A stretch of DNA of 64,000 bases from Acephala macrosclerotiorum. Taxonomy: Eukaryota; Ascomycota; Leotiomycetes; Helotiales; Mollisiaceae. The stretch spans positions 1-64,000 of the forward strand of contig MU119297.1 of the NCBI GenBank assembly GCA_014904845.1. The letters run 5' to 3'. The notes beneath the pieces were generated by a model. The model did no database searches and was not told the DNA's origin. It saw only the letters and a program-made list of their open reading frames with translations. Every line of letters begins with the position of its first letter. Position 1 is the first letter of the stretch. Position numbers and translations under genes: made by a program. Shown here piece after piece: positions 43,472 through 56,134 of the stretch.

Positions 43472-44998
43472 TTACTCGTCAACTCCACCCAACTTCTCAT
43501 TACTCGCCTCAATAATCCTCGCCCTCAAATTCGGCTCTTTCTCAAACTTCTCATCAAACGGCCACATCGGCCTCCTAATCCTATGGTGTCCCAGCCTCTT
43601 CAAGTTCTGATCCACACCACCAGGAGTAAGACCCAGCATCCAGTCTTTCGCCATATCAAACAACTCCGGTTCCAGATACCCTATCTTCACAATCACAATA
43701 TCCGCTTCCCTCGGCTTCAAATCCAGCTCTGTGAAATCGCTTTCATGATGGTATGGTTTCCGTAGCTTGGTAATGATGGAGAATACGGAACCAATTTGGA
43801 GGACAACTTCGATGACGGCATCTTTGTCGCCGTGCTTGATGGAGTGGACGTGACCGGTCATGGTGATGGGTCCCGCGTGGAGGTTGTCGATTTCTGCGCC
43901 TGCTGTGACGGTTATAGTTGCTCCGATTCCTGCTTTGACTGCTGTTTCAACAGCCTTTGGTCCTGGGACTGAGGCGTAGATTACGGTTGGGCCTGAGGAG
44001 GACTTGAATTCTGGACGAGCGAGGAGGTGGGTAAGCCCCCATGTCACATCGCCACAGCCGCCTGCTGTTGGGTTATCTCCTGAGTCTGAGATGAAGTATG
44101 GTCGAGCTTTCGATGCGAGTGCTGTGTCGAGACACTCTTTGTAGGTTCCGGTTGGTGCGACAAATTTGAAATCCTTGTGAGCAGCCCAGAACAGCCTCGC
44201 CAACTTCTCCGCACCCGCAGAGACAGCCTCCTTGTCCCATCCCGTAGCAACGACAACAGCTCGATTTCGAGGTTCGTCTGCCCAAGCATAGCCCACCCAG
44301 ATCGCAGCATCAATGACCCCATCACTCTTCTCAACTTCAGGAACAGCAGCATAGATGTGCGTAGCCGGCTCTAACCTCGTGGAAGTCTGTTCTCCCGGCA
44401 GCAAAATCGGAATCGGAACCCAAACCTTCAATGGCCTCCCCCTCCCACTCTTCAATACATCCACCAAATTCTTACAGGCCCTCTCCCTCGTCTCCTTCAC
44501 ATCTACATGAGGCGCGGTACGATAACAAGTTATCAAATCCGTCATGTGACACAACTCCCTCGAAACGTTCCCATGCAGGTCCATGGACGCAGAAACCAGC
44601 GTCTCGGAACCAATTACGTCCCTAATCCGACGTAGAAGCACCGCTTCGCAATCATCCAAACCTTCCACGCACATGGCGCCATGGATGTCAAACCAAAAAC
44701 CCTGAATCGGCCCCGTTGACACAGTGTCGGTGAGGCGAGCAATAATCTCACCCGAGAGTTCTTCAAACGCAGCTCGTGTTACGACTCCACCTGGAAGTGC
44801 ATGCCCGATAAGAGCTCCCTTCCATTCCGCTTTATCTCCCAAGATCGTTCCAGGACCGATGAATGAGCCGTAATGCTCAATGATCTCAACCCCACGTTTG
44901 GGTTTGAAAGCCGGAGCGAGCGTACGACCAGGACTGAACGTTGAAGTCTCGCAAGCCAGTCCAGCGATTGCAATCACGGGTCGCTTCATTTCCGACAT
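43472..44998 (-). CDS. M81-family metallopeptidase (MlrC-like)
   Basis: An intact single exon of 508 residues starts at ATG 44998. It covers the usual length of the MlrC family, named after the bacterial enzyme that hydrolyses linearised microcystin fragments. Visible signatures are GLACETSTFSP (12-22), FWFDIHGAM (101-109), SMDLHGNVS (138-146), CYRTAPHVDVKET (158-170) and FISDSGDNPTAGGCGD (302-317). His and Asp residues in these motifs are the likely zinc ligands. The N-terminal part fits DUF1485 and the C-terminal part the MlrC C-terminal domain. Fungal substrates are unknown. It is transcribed divergently from the MFS transporter with about 400 bp between start codons. Confidence 0.9.
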   Translation of the reverse strand: MSEMKRPVIAIAGLACETSTFSPGRTLAPAFKPKRGVEIIEHYGSFIGPGTILGDKAEWKGALIGHALPGGVVTRAAFEELSGEIIARLTDTVSTGPIQGFWFDIHGAMCVEGLDDCEAVLLRRIRDVIGSETLVSASMDLHGNVSRELCHMTDLITCYRTAPHVDVKETRERACKNLVDVLKSGRGRPLKVWVPIPILLPGEQTSTRLEPATHIYAAVPEVEKSDGVIDAAIWVGYAWADEPRNRAVVVATGWDKEAVSAGAEKLARLFWAAHKDFKFVAPTGTYKECLDTALASKARPYFISDSGDNPTAGGCGDVTWGLTHLLARPEFKSSSGPTVIYASVPGPKAVETAVKAGIGATITVTAGAEIDNLHAGPITMTGHVHSIKHGDKDAVIEVVLQIGSVFSIITKLRKPYHHESDFTELDLKPREADIVIVKIGYLEPELFDMAKDWMLGLTPGGVDQNLKRLGHHRIRRPMWPFDEKFEKEPNLRARIIEASNEKLGGVDE

Positions 44999-45400
44999 GG
45001 TGGTGACAAAGCTATATGACGATTGAGATAGGGTACTGAGATGCAGGATCGGGCAGGTTGAGGTTGTATTATATAGACTATTCGGGACTAGTTCGGGAGA
45101 TTAGGTGCCAGATCGACATAAAGCAGGCTTGTGCAGAGGGGCGGGAAAGCTTAATGTCGTACCCCCTGGGTGAGAACCCCACTCTTGGGTTTTGTGGTTC
45201 AGGATAGGAAGGCGGATGCAACGTTTGATGAGGTTGTGGTTAGCGTTATCATGGGAGGAATTTATCGGTAACAAGACTAATTAGATAGATACGTGAAGAG
45301 AGTGTTATAACATGCAGACAAAGTCGTGATGCTTCGTGTTCTTCTGTCTCGTGTTTGGATACCGAGAATTGAGAAGGTGCAGAACTATACATCAGTCAAA
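44999..45400. promoter_or_regulatory. bidirectional promoter region, M81 peptidase / MFS transporter
   Basis: This 402-bp gap lies between two divergent ATGs. A TATA-like TATATAGACTA is seen near 45071-45081. No transcription factor site can be named with confidence. Confidence 0.45.
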
Positions 45401-47409
45401 ATGCTGCGAAAAGCTTCAACAGGGACCTGGATGCCCGCATGTAAGTCGTCAATTTTTCGATGGAAAGTGCTTGTGCTCTGTGATCAGGAGAATCGTACAT
45501 CGTGGAACTGGCCAGGGGAGAATGGTTTTTGCGCCGACATCATTTCGCCGAAGTCCTTTAATCCGTCGTTGAGAGATCGTGCTGATAATCGGCTTCAATT
45601 CTAGGGGTACCAGAATCAACTCTCACCATTTCGATCCTCCTCATGTTCTGCTCAATGGTTCAATCAGCAGTGCGCTCCCTCCCCTCTCTTCATCTCCCCA
45701 GCCAACACTTCACAGACAGGCGGCTACGACGGCTCCATGCTCAACGGCCTCAACATCCTCCCCTCCTACACCGACTACTTCAAACTCAACGCTGCAACCA
45801 CAGGTCTAAACACGGCATCCGTCTTCATCGGTAGCTTTCTCGGTCCCCTCTGCTCAGGCATCATCGCTGATCGTCTGGGGCGTCGTCCTGCAATCTTCTG
45901 GGGTTCAGTGATTACTTTGCTAGGAATCTTGCTCCAGACAGCAGCGCAAAATGTCGCGATGTTCGTCATTTCTAGGATCATTTTGGGCTTTGGATCTGCG
46001 ATTTCGGGGATTGCTGGTGGTGTGTATCTTTCTGAGACATTTCCGAGTAGATGGCGAGCTTGGGGGGTTGGAATGTTGAATAATTTCTATTAGTGAGTGG
46101 ATATCTCCCAATGTCAAGATGAAGACTGATCATGGGATAGTGTTGGTGCTTTGATTGCTGCTGGAATCACTCTCGGTACTGGGACCTGGAATTCGACTTG
46201 GGCGTGGAGATTGCCTTCACTTTTCCAAGGCATTTTCTCACTCCTCTGCATCATCGTTCTGCCATTCATGTAAGAACCCAACTGCAACGAGCCAAGCATC
46301 CTAACTAACCCTTCAGCCCCGAATCTCCACGTTGGCTAGCCCACGAGGATTACCTCGAAGAGGCGCTCATCGTCTGCGCCCAAACAAACGCCGACGGAGA
46401 TGTCTCCGATCCAGTAGCCTTGACCGTGTACAAGGAAATCGTAGACACGATCGCATGGGAGAAGAATGAGGGCAAAACAATGAGTCCTATGGAGATGTTC
46501 AAGACCCCCGTGGCGCGGAAGCGGCTTCTCATCGGAATGTCTCCTGGTCCCTTTTCCTGCATTGCAGGGAACATCATTGCTTCGTATTATCTTGGGTCGG
46601 AGCTCGATACAGCAGGCATCACGGATTCGCTGCAGCAGTTGAAAGCCGTGAGTACCATTCCAGCCTGAGATAGTTGAGAAATACTGACAGAACAGAATGT
46701 CGTGCTGAATATCTGGTGTCTTGCTTGTTGTCTAGTAGGAACTCATCTCGTAGCAAAATGGGGCCGCAAACCGACAGCGCTCCTCTCTCAAATTCTGCTT
46801 ATCATCTGCCTTTTCATCATTGGTGGCCTCTCGAAAATGTATGCCGACAATCCAGATGGCGCCTCTCAGAGTTTAGTGTATGGTGACGTAGCAGTCATGT
46901 TTTTGTTCCAGGGCTTTTATTCCATTGCGTGGACGCCACTACTTTATCTCTACCCTCCTGAGGTCATGAATTACTCCATCCGTGCGAACGGTCTGGCTGT
47001 TTCGGCTTTGGGACTGAATGGGTTTGCGTAAGTGCTCTCGTTGGAGTTGGGTTAGATATTGTACTGACATTTGTAGCTTGGTGTTTGTCTTCATCATGCC
47101 CATCGGCTTGACCAACATTGGTTGGAGGATGTATATGGTTAATGGATCATGGGACATAATCATCGCGGTTCTTATTGTGAGTCTCCTTGAAATTTCCCAA
47201 TATCGGTTTGCTGACTCGAGGAGGCCGTCTTTTGGGTGGAAACGAAAGGCAAGACGCTGGAAGAAATTGACGCCATATTCGAAGGCGAGAAGCATTCTTC
47301 TGTACCAGATGTCGAGATGGTAAGAAGAGGCGAAGCTCAGATCGATACGAGCGCGCTGAAGCAAGATTTGGAAGTTGAGGTACAGACTCATAAAGAGAAG
47401 GAAAATTGA
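45401..47409 (+). CDS. MFS sugar-type transporter
   Basis: Eight exons (45401-45440, 45605-45669, 45716-46092, 46141-46269, 46317-46647, 46696-47027, 47077-47176, 47221-47409) give 520 residues. All junctions are GT...AG and frame-consistent. The short first exon is the least certain; it fits because its phase completes a Trp codon (MPAWVPEST). Sugar-porter hallmarks are present: GGYDGSMLNG in helix 1, DRLGRRPAI between helices 2 and 3, GGVYLSETFPSRWRAWG, PFIPESPRWLA before the central loop, KWGRKPTAL, and ETKGKTLEEID after helix 12. It should sit in the plasma membrane and import a sugar or related solute with protons. Its divergent partner is the M81 peptidase. Confidence 0.87.
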
Positions 47410-47584
47410 GAGCAAATGCAAAGGGTTCCAAGATATGGCATGTGCATGTAGAGATTCTGATTCGTCCAGAGTCATCATCAATGCTGAGAACAAAGTCGTC
47501 AAATCATTTTCCTCATCGACCAAATGTCAGCTGTGGTTGAGAACTTTCCAGCGCCCCAATCTCCCAGCCTTCCCCAGCACATTC

Positions 47585-49416
47585 TCATTTGTACCAATAC
47601 CCATCTTCAATCCAACTCAACCTCGCATGATGTCTGTGGAACCATCCCTGTATCCAACCGACAACATCGTCGATAGCCAACCCAAGAACCACTAATGCCA
47701 TGCCAATGACAAGGATGATCACCACACCCAAGGTACTGAAGTTCTGATACCCAGCCACATTTCGAATCATTTGTCTTTGGCAAACCGCTTTTGAATATGG
47801 ATCATTTTCCTGGGGAACAATAATAGAGCCACCGTACTCAATGATATTTGCCGGGCCGGTAGCTCTCTCCATCAATGCTTGCTGCAATGAAGCAAGAGAG
47901 ACCGCAAACCAGCCACGCATTTCAATCTGCCATTGATTAGAAGGCAGCTTAGCAACCTGTGCATTGGAGAAGACAGTGGACTGAGCTTTGAGTGCCGAAT
48001 TCCCTCGACCATTGACAGAATAGAACATGCTTGACTCTCTCATGGCGAGGAATATTGTCCCTGCAGTCTCGAATTGATACATATTAAGGCCAATCTGGAG
48101 ATACTCGTATATAAGCGACTCCAAAGGTCCCAAAGGTGTACATCCTTCGAGGCCTGGTTTGGATGGATTGCAGACCTGGTACTGGTCCACACAACCGGTG
48201 ACAGTAATCCATTGATCGGCCACGTAGTAGAAGAGGGGTGTGCCGTCCGTCTGAGTGATGTTTTGTTCTATGTTGGCTGAAAACATCGGGTCCGAATTGC
48301 TGTAGACATAGTTGATAGCATTAGGGGCGAAGAAAAACATGCTAACGTCGGCATCTGTTCTGTTGAACGCTTGAACTGGTTTCCAGGAGGAATTCTGTCC
48401 CGCTAGAGCGTTTATGGCCCTGTGAGATAGTTAGTCATACGCCATTCGTTACAACAATGAACTTACTGGAGATCGTAGCCCTCGTTGACATAGTATGAAT
48501 GTGTGTTATACTCGTAAGTCCAGTTAAACCCAGGAAACGCAGTACCCATATTAAGCTGAATATACTCATCCGTCATCTCTCCTCCAGCGACAGTCTGGTT
48601 GGCTAGAACAGCATATGGCTGAGCGCGAATTGGCGTACAGGTAGCAACCTTTCGCAGCGTGACACGTTCCGAAGGTTTCGCATCTATACCAAGAATATCG
48701 TGGGAGTCAAGTGCCCCAGTGTCCATCTGGTAGGCAGAGGTAGGTCCTAGCAGGCAAGTGTGCGACTCGAAAGGACATGATGCATTTTGATTGGTAGTCC
48801 AAGGAAGTTGCGGGACGTTGTATGTATTGCACTGGAGAGGATCGGTGTTCTTGGTATCGTAGCATTGCCTAGCATAACTCGCGGCAGAGATGCTATCATT
48901 CAGAGATTTCAACTCCCACCCAGTTACAACAGAGGCGCCGAAGGTCCAGAACCCGCAATTTGCGCCATCAATAAGGACCTCGGTGCCAGCGGCTTTGGTG
49001 ACTTGGGATGAGAAGATACTTGCGGCGCCAAATGCGGCTGCTATGATCAGAGCAAAGGCGATGAGATACACGGTACGAGACCGCCAGAATTGCCACCATC
49101 TAGTTCGGACATGTCTCCGCCATGCAAAGGAGACTCGAGTAAAGGTCCAGGCAGCACCGAGTGCAGAGTCTGAGTTCTTGAGGACTGCCTGTTGCTGGTA
49201 ATGAAGTGCATCATGCGGACCACTTTTCGCTCGAATTTGATGAATGAGATAGCTGGTGATTCTCCAAAATGCCCCGCCTGCTGTCGTGATCAAAAGGACT
49301 AGAAAGGCTTGTAAATATCCGCCATCCTTGGTTGTGAGGGTAATAGTAGCTCCGAGGATAGTGTTCCGTGAGTGGTTGATCCATGGGCCCGTATAGATTG
49401 AGGTATTTGAAGACAT
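47585..49416 (-). CDS. large fungal membrane protein of unknown function
   Basis: Two exons (49416-48467 and 48419-47585; intron with GTAAGT, TGACTAAC and CTCACAG) give 594 residues. A hydrophobic segment follows GGYLQAFLVLLITTAGGAFW (residues 32-51). A second lies near 117-140. Then comes a long extracellular region with many Cys and NxS/T sites, and a C-terminal membrane segment (TLGVVIILVIGMALVVLGLA). The start with a YLQ...GGAFWR segment is common in a family frequent in filamentous ascomycetes but without known function. The gene ends at TGA 47585, earlier than might be expected, so a shortened tail is possible. It converges with the MFS gene, 175 bp apart. Confidence 0.77.
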
Positions 49417-50960
49417 ATTGAGAGCCGTGGAGTGCTAAGGAGGGGATCATGCTTGTCAACCTGAGCTTATATGCCATAGCAAGACGCCAATTGTCACACA
49501 GATTGTGGCTTGCATGCATTTCCAGCTCATATGGCGAGGCTCCCCGCCATCATGTTCATGTTCGGACGAGGCTGAGACATTGAAAGGTTCGAAATCGATC
49601 AAAATGTTCTCCCAATGATGTTCATCAAGAAAGATCTTGTTCTGCAGGGTTCTACCCCGACTTCAAGTGAAAGCTTCACGAATTGGGCGCCACGATCCTA
49701 TAAATAGTAGTTATCGCAAAGCGCCTGAAAAACAAATGAAAATGTATCGACACATCAACATTGGTGGCGTTCGATACTTCGGTTGGCTTGAGAAATGGTG
49801 CACCTGATCGAACATGCGTGGCTCAGAAAATTCGACGCGTTCGAGTACTGAAGGCAGTCAACCTCTCCGGCGCCAACATAGGATACATTTTGACTTCCGT
49901 TGCAACTGCTACTTGCTGACCACAAAACGGAAGAATCTATTCGGGAGGAACTCTTGATGCAGGAACGACGATGAACGCAGAATGTGATGAAGAGCGAGAA
50001 TTCGCGAGGAGGACGTTGCGGGGAAGTTGGTGTGACCACGCTAAGGTCAATAGGCTAAGCCTCTTTGGGACGTACAGCCCCTTTCTCCGCTGAGATATGA
50101 TCGATGTACTGTTCGAACAGAAAAGCCAGAGTTGCCGTTTTGTTTTGTGGACTTAATCTCACTGTGCAAACTGCAGCGCAACTTCTCCCTTTCCGTTCCC
50201 GTCTCACGTGGGTTATACCAGCTCAAGGTTGAGACTCTTCCGCAAGCAGTAGGGTTACTTCTGTGCATGATCTAAGTTCGCTACAGTGTCTCCATCTGGT
50301 CTGGGGTCCTTATACTATTTTTTCTATTCCAAATTCTATTTAGAAGATGATGTGACTACGTACAGTTCTCACTACGTGCGTTGCCTCTTGTCATTTTTGA
50401 GAATTTTTGTCCCATTCCTGCTCTGCATCATTTTCTTCTGACAGTATCTCTAAAAATGAAAGCAATATACATAAGAGGGACTGTCTACCCCTCCACTTGA
50501 GGACAGCGGAGCTGCCACATGCTGTTGATCTGTCGTGGTCTTCACGTTTCGAGCGCCAGAGAACTACTTTCGGGATTAGAAGTTTGTTGTTTCTCCTCGT
50601 AACAGATATCGCAGTTCATCTACGAATTCTGATGGCTGAAGTAACACTAGTGTAGCCTTTTATAGATGTCAAAGGTTCGATTTCAGTCCCGCAATTCGGG
50701 CAAGCTGCGCTTTCAAGTGAATTTAACAAGACATGATCCTGCAATGAAGCCTGAGCTGCGCTCTTTTGCCTGCTTGTCGTCACGCATTATTGAGGGCGGC
50801 TTGTATTAAGATTCTAGTCCTAGAAGATTCGATAAAATGTCAGTGACTTGAGGCCTCACAGACTCATGCCCAATGATGTTGAGTAAAACACGAGGAAAGT
50901 TTGAAAAAAGTCTTGCCTTTCACTTTCATCTGTGGCTCAGAGACGGTCGTTGACCATTTT
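49417..50960. other. intergenic, no gene recognised
   Basis: Only short frames with no domains. It includes the promoter of the 594-residue membrane protein. Confidence 0.45.
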
Positions 50961-53480
50961 AGAGCGTATCAAGTATAAAGATTCCTTCCGTACCACTTCG
51001 CACGATGACCAACTAAGCCGGGCTTGATAGAATTCTATATTGAAAATTTCATCGTCACGAAGATCCAACGTACTCACTGAGAAGCCTTGAGCCGAGAACG
51101 AGGAGTGTGCCTTTTGGGTTATGCTAATTTAGGGTCCTGACTCCTATGCAAAATCAGAATATGCTGGATTGATTAACGGCAGAATGAAATATAACAATGA
51201 GAATATCCATATCAAGAACGGCAACCTTTTAGTTGGCCTGGAGAGCGGAATCTCAGGATTAGGAGTTATCAGCTGCATTTTATGTTCAAGAGAAGCTCAT
51301 GTGAAACTGGCCCGGGCCTCTCTTCTCCTTACGGAGGAAAGTCATTCAGAAGCTTTTAGAAACTACAACTCGAATCTTCGTTGGGGGGTTATTTATATCA
51401 CACGTCCCGCTAAGAATGAGATTGTTGCGAGAGCTCTGTTCTGAATTGGTACAATGGTTCAGGTGAAGCTGGTTACAACGTCGCCATAGTCAGAAGTGGA
51501 TTTGAGGAGCATCTCGGGAATTCCTCTGACCCTTTCTTGCTTCAACACCTCCGAAGTATAAAATCTTCCCCCCTCTCTATCCGTCACAGACACAATCTAC
51601 ACGTGGTGTGTTGTGCCTTCACACGTGAAAACTAGCTCGAAGAAGTGTAACCCAGGCAGCTCCGTCTTTGTTGATCAATCTCATTCCGATTAGGAAGCAC
51701 AATTCCAAAATCCAGTTTCCAGCACCAGCTGTTCGTTCGAGACCTTTCACTCGCCTCATGCCACCGAATATGCGAGGGACATTGACAACAAAATACGAAA
51801 TGACAGCAATCACTGGAGTCTTTTGAACTTAGAAAGGGTGAAGTCCCAATCCTCCTTTCATCTTTTCCCTCAGCAAGTGAGAATTCAAGACGGCTACGCG
51901 CCGAGAAAATCTTTTTCTCAAACACGCGTGGTTCTCGTCGAATACCCTGCATGATGTGCTTTGAAGAAGATACTCAGGTTTGTATATGGTATACAAGGTG
52001 TGTCGTAGGCTCAGTCGGGGTATTGGATGTAAGATACATGGTGTTCCTCCACTCGTTTAAGTATCAAGGTTGAGAGCGTACATTCATACCCTGCTAGATG
52101 CCCACAAGCCATGTTCCAATGTATACTAAAAACGGAGAAAGTGCTGACTCTTGACAGGAAGCGAGTGAAGGTGGAGTTCTCAACCAAAGCTCTCTTCATC
52201 ACATCAAAACTCTAGACGGAGCAGCATCTAATTCAGTGCTCAAGTATAAAGCCCTTCCCCTCACCTCTTTTCACAACTAGACATAACGAAGCTATATCAC
52301 CACAAGATACAAGTGGAGTAATTGCGCAGCAACACAAGACCGTGCTTTGAGCCTTCTCGTAAACACACAGGGCTTATGGCCAAGCAAAGCAGCCGTCTGC
52401 CTTCGTCTTCGCTTGAGGATCTTTGCACTGCTTTTCAAGTAAGGAGTGAAATGTTCAAATTGACAGCGAAAGAGTAGATGACAGCAAAAAGTAGCGACTA
52501 AAAAAGCCGATGTCTCTCATGTCTGGAGGGTCGCCTCGGGCCGAACTACTTCATTTAGTCACAATCTTTCCTGCTTGTGTCTACTCGAGGAAGAGAAAAG
52601 TAGAGATCTTTACGTGGACACGGTTTGCACCAGACGCGGAATTGTTCAGATGTTCATTGGATCAAGTTGCGGTTGGAGTTCAGGATAAGGTATTAAGGAC
52701 CTATTTTATATTCTCAGTTTACCCACCAAGATCAAGAATCTTAGATTACTTACTCTTGACTCGAAAATTAGTTGGGAGACTCAGTGATTCGAGTGAATCT
52801 CGTAATTTTATCTTAACCCCACGTTCCCATTCAAATCCTCAACCTGTTCTTCTCGACGCTCTGGCTAGACAAGTATAAAGGCGCTCAGCTCTACCACTAG
52901 TGTCATCATAAATGGCCACAATCTCGCTACTATCAGCGGAAGCAGGGACTCAACTCGGACGCCAGTCCACCTCGGTCATATTCTGCCGAGGTAGAAGCAG
53001 AATGCTATACTTGAATGCTCTCCTATCGAAGTTTCTCTTTTCCAAGGGAGGGGCTCGGTCCTCTCTCAAATTCCTACTGAGCGAGAAAGATTTGACAGCA
53101 GGCCTCGGAACGACAGCAATAGAAACAGACAAGGCAATTCCTCTCATAAGTGGAACTAAGTTCAGGAAGCGAATATGCAAGATATCATCCGAACCAACTC
53201 CCTTTGAATAGCACCTTCTGGATCTTGGTCAATTCTCGCTGCACATACTTGAATAACGTCGAGCTCATCCGTCGCTGTCAAGGTTTTGAAGCTGAACTTG
53301 AGCGGGGGTATTTATACCACCTCTAAAATCCAAGTGGGTGAGATTCTTGCTTTGGTTTTGGTACGTGGCGAGACCAGAGGTAATTGAGAGAGTTGAAAGT
53401 GAATCTCGCCCATCTCAGCCCCTCGAGCCCTGATCCTTCAACACCAGCACTCAAGTATAAAACCAACCTCACCCTTCTAG
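50961..53480 (+). repeat. series of ~0.6-kb units sharing an AAGTATAAA core
   Basis: The core AAGTATAAA occurs on the plus strand at 50971, 51554, 52242, 52871 and 53453, spaced 583, 688, 629 and 582 bp. Four are preceded by C or TC (CAAGTATAAA). Two copies share CTTCAACACC just upstream (51540 and 53436), and downstream regions are C/T-rich. ATGGCCA starts short frames after three of them (52377, 52912, 53531). Opposite-strand TATAAATACC cores occur near 53308 and 53898, also about 590 bp apart. This could be a decayed tandem array of small transcription units or an accident of TATA-rich DNA. Confidence 0.4.
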
Positions 53481-54199
53481 AATACAACCATATGCAAAAG
53501 CTATAGGCAAAGAGGCCAAAACCATCTTGATGGCCACTCTGCGCTGCCAAATTCACACCACTTTTCCGAGACCTCGTCTCAATACCACAAGTGAAAGGAC
53601 AATTCCATCAAATTTCTGGCTCGCCTGCCATCGTCCTCAGCCTTCGTCAAACTCCGAATGCGGGGTATTTATTAACGGTGGAAGGAAGAATGACAACAAC
53701 AAAAGCCACAAAACAAACGATTAACTATCGATCATCTACAAATACGTAAAACAAGCAGATCATGAGAGAAGCTTGGAAATTGAGGAAAAGGATCGCAATA
53801 ATGGAAAAGAACTACACACGCGTCTCGAAACGTCTTGTCCAATGGCGCTCCAACTTATTGGGTATATTGGAAGGATGAACTGTGGGAGATGGACAAGGTA
53901 TTTATACTAGAGTCGAGATGAGGGGAGTTTCGATCTGTGTCAGTTTGAAGAGATGAGGGTGTTGGAGTGAATGCACTTAAGTCTCTGACGTCGCTGTGAG
54001 TGAACATAGTTCAGAAGGTGGGAAGCGAGTGGCTCTTTCCAGAATGGAATGATTTATTGGCAGGTTCAAACCTTGACTCAAAATCGCTCTTTTCAACCAA
54101 CCCAAGCAATGGAGTGCGTGAATGCAAAATAATTTTATTAGCTATTACAGTTCAGCTCAGAGCTTCTACCCTCGCCTGCCCCTCGCTCAGGACACACAA
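53481..54199. other. no gene supported
   Basis: A 65-codon frame at 53527-53724 starts ATGGCCACT but has no recognisable domain. The rest is intergenic, downstream of the glucoamylase gene. Confidence 0.35.
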
Positions 54200-56134
54200 T
54201 TAACAACCACCACTCGTCCCAACAGGTCCCACCCAAGCATCATTTGTGGTGATAGCGGCGCTTCCACAGGACGGTACCGTCAAAGTCCGATTCTGCGTCT
54301 CGTAGATGTATGGCTGGTTACAGTCCTCCTGTCGAACGTATTTGTAACTGACCGTCTCCCCCGCATTCAAATACGCACTCACACTCCAAAGCGGCCTCGC
54401 TTGAGTATACCCCCCGGCCCCCAAAGGCAACGAGTTCGAAATGTCCCATGCACCGAGATCATCTGTGTTTCCGATAACATAGATGTTCTCCCCAAAATAC
54501 GTCGTAGCGTTGACATCAAACACAACATTAACCTGACATGAACTCGTCACGTTCGGAGCACCTGCCGCTATAGCGGGAACATAAACATCCGTTGTGCTAG
54601 TACCCGCACAAGTAGCGGGCGGGGCAACCACTTGTCTGCTAACCCAGGAAGCAGGATACTGCCCTGCTCTTCTCTGAGCCATCGTGACGAAAGCAGCATA
54701 TGACCACGTCAGATCATTTGCTGAGAGAGGAACTCCAGTATTGCGGTTGAACTGCTCTGCAAGGGAGCCGTTCGCAGGCGTGTATTTCTCCGCTACAGCG
54801 ACGAAGGAATCCGCGTAGGCGGTTACGGCGTTCACGATTTGTGCGAAAGGGGAGTTGGCGTTTCCGGAGTTGTACTGACGGATTGTGACAGAGGGGTATA
54901 CGTCTTGGAAGAATGCCAGAGAGGTTGAGTCAACGATTAAGTTGTGGCGGGCTTTCCATTGGGCGACAGCGTCGTAGAGGAATTCTGCGGCGGCTGTAGT
55001 GATGAGGTACCTGTTTCCTATCAGTTCATGCCACTGGACGAAAGGTTGGTGGGCTCACCATGGGTTTCCGCCCTGATAAATATCCTCCGCATATCTTCCG
55101 ACCGCGATTCCTTGTCCCTCGGGGATGCCGTTGTTGATGGTGTAAGTAGCTCTGAACGTATCCATCAAGACCTTGAAATTCGCCAAATTCTTACTATGGC
55201 ATGGCTGTAAAGTTGGAGAATCACAATACGCATCGATATCAAACACTGCAATCGGGCCTAAAATCGAGTTCCCATCCAGTCCCGTACGTCCATTATCAAC
55301 ATTGATATTGCTGACGATGAACTCTCCATTCCAGAAACTCTGCAGGAAGCATAGAACTTCAGGAGCTTGGTCGCAGCCGGTACAAGTGACGCCAAGATCC
55401 TTGGCAAGTTGAGCACCTTCGACGAGAGAACGATGCTGGTTCTGGATTGTAAAGAAGCTGGATCCTTGTGTCTCTTCCCAGAGATCGAAACCGGTCTGAT
55501 TCCAGTATTGACCGACGTATGAAAGATCATTCGCGATGATGGGCCAGACGATTGTTTTCGCCTTGCTCTTTTGTCCGTTGTCGATGAGCCAGTTGCTGTA
55601 AGTCATCAGGGCAATGGCTCGGAGAGCAGGGCCGTCACGTTGAGGACGACCCCATGCACCGTTGAAGCGGGTGCCGTCGACTTGGTACTTCGGTTCGCCG
55701 AGACCGAGACCAGCAGGGAGGAACGTTCCTGAAGGGTTGGAGACAGTTTGGAGTTTGGCTTGGGCGTGGATGTAATCTTCGACGTAAGATTCAAGTTCTG
55801 TGTTTCCAAAGATGAATTCGTCGATTAGCATCTTGAGGGTGAGAGCTGAGTCTCGACTCCAAGTATAGAAGTCTATATGAGATCAGAATCCATATCTCAA
55901 ATCAAGCGGGGGGAACTCACAGTCAGGATTGACTTTACTCGGACTCGCAACGATGAAGCCCGCCCCGGCACCAGGAACCTTCGCTCCATCAGGTCCAATA
56001 TTGTCCAAAGCCCCCTGCAATGCAATCACTCTCTCGGCAGCAACGAAAGAGTCCAGATCTCTCTTGCTTGGTGCAGCGATGGATTGAGAGAAGAAGCAGG
56101 ACAGCAGTCCCAAAACCTCGACAGAGAACCGCAT
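54200..56134 (-). CDS. glucoamylase, GH15 with CBM20
   Basis: Three exons (56134-55921, 55872-55059, 55010-54200; two 48-nt GTGAG...TAG/CAG introns) encode 612 residues. A signal peptide (MRFSVEVLGLLSCFFSQSIA) is followed by a short KR propeptide. The GH15 (alpha/alpha)6-barrel is recognised by PDYFYTWSRDSALT, GRPQRDGPALRA, FDLWEETQGSSFFT (general acid Glu) and SLAEQFNRNTGVPL...LTWSYAAF (general base Glu). The C-terminal CBM20 starch-binding domain has YVIGNTDDLGAWD, YKYVRQED and ending NDAWVG. The linker is unusually short. The enzyme (EC 3.2.1.3) releases glucose from non-reducing ends of starch outside the cell. Everything needed for activity appears intact. Confidence 0.95.
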
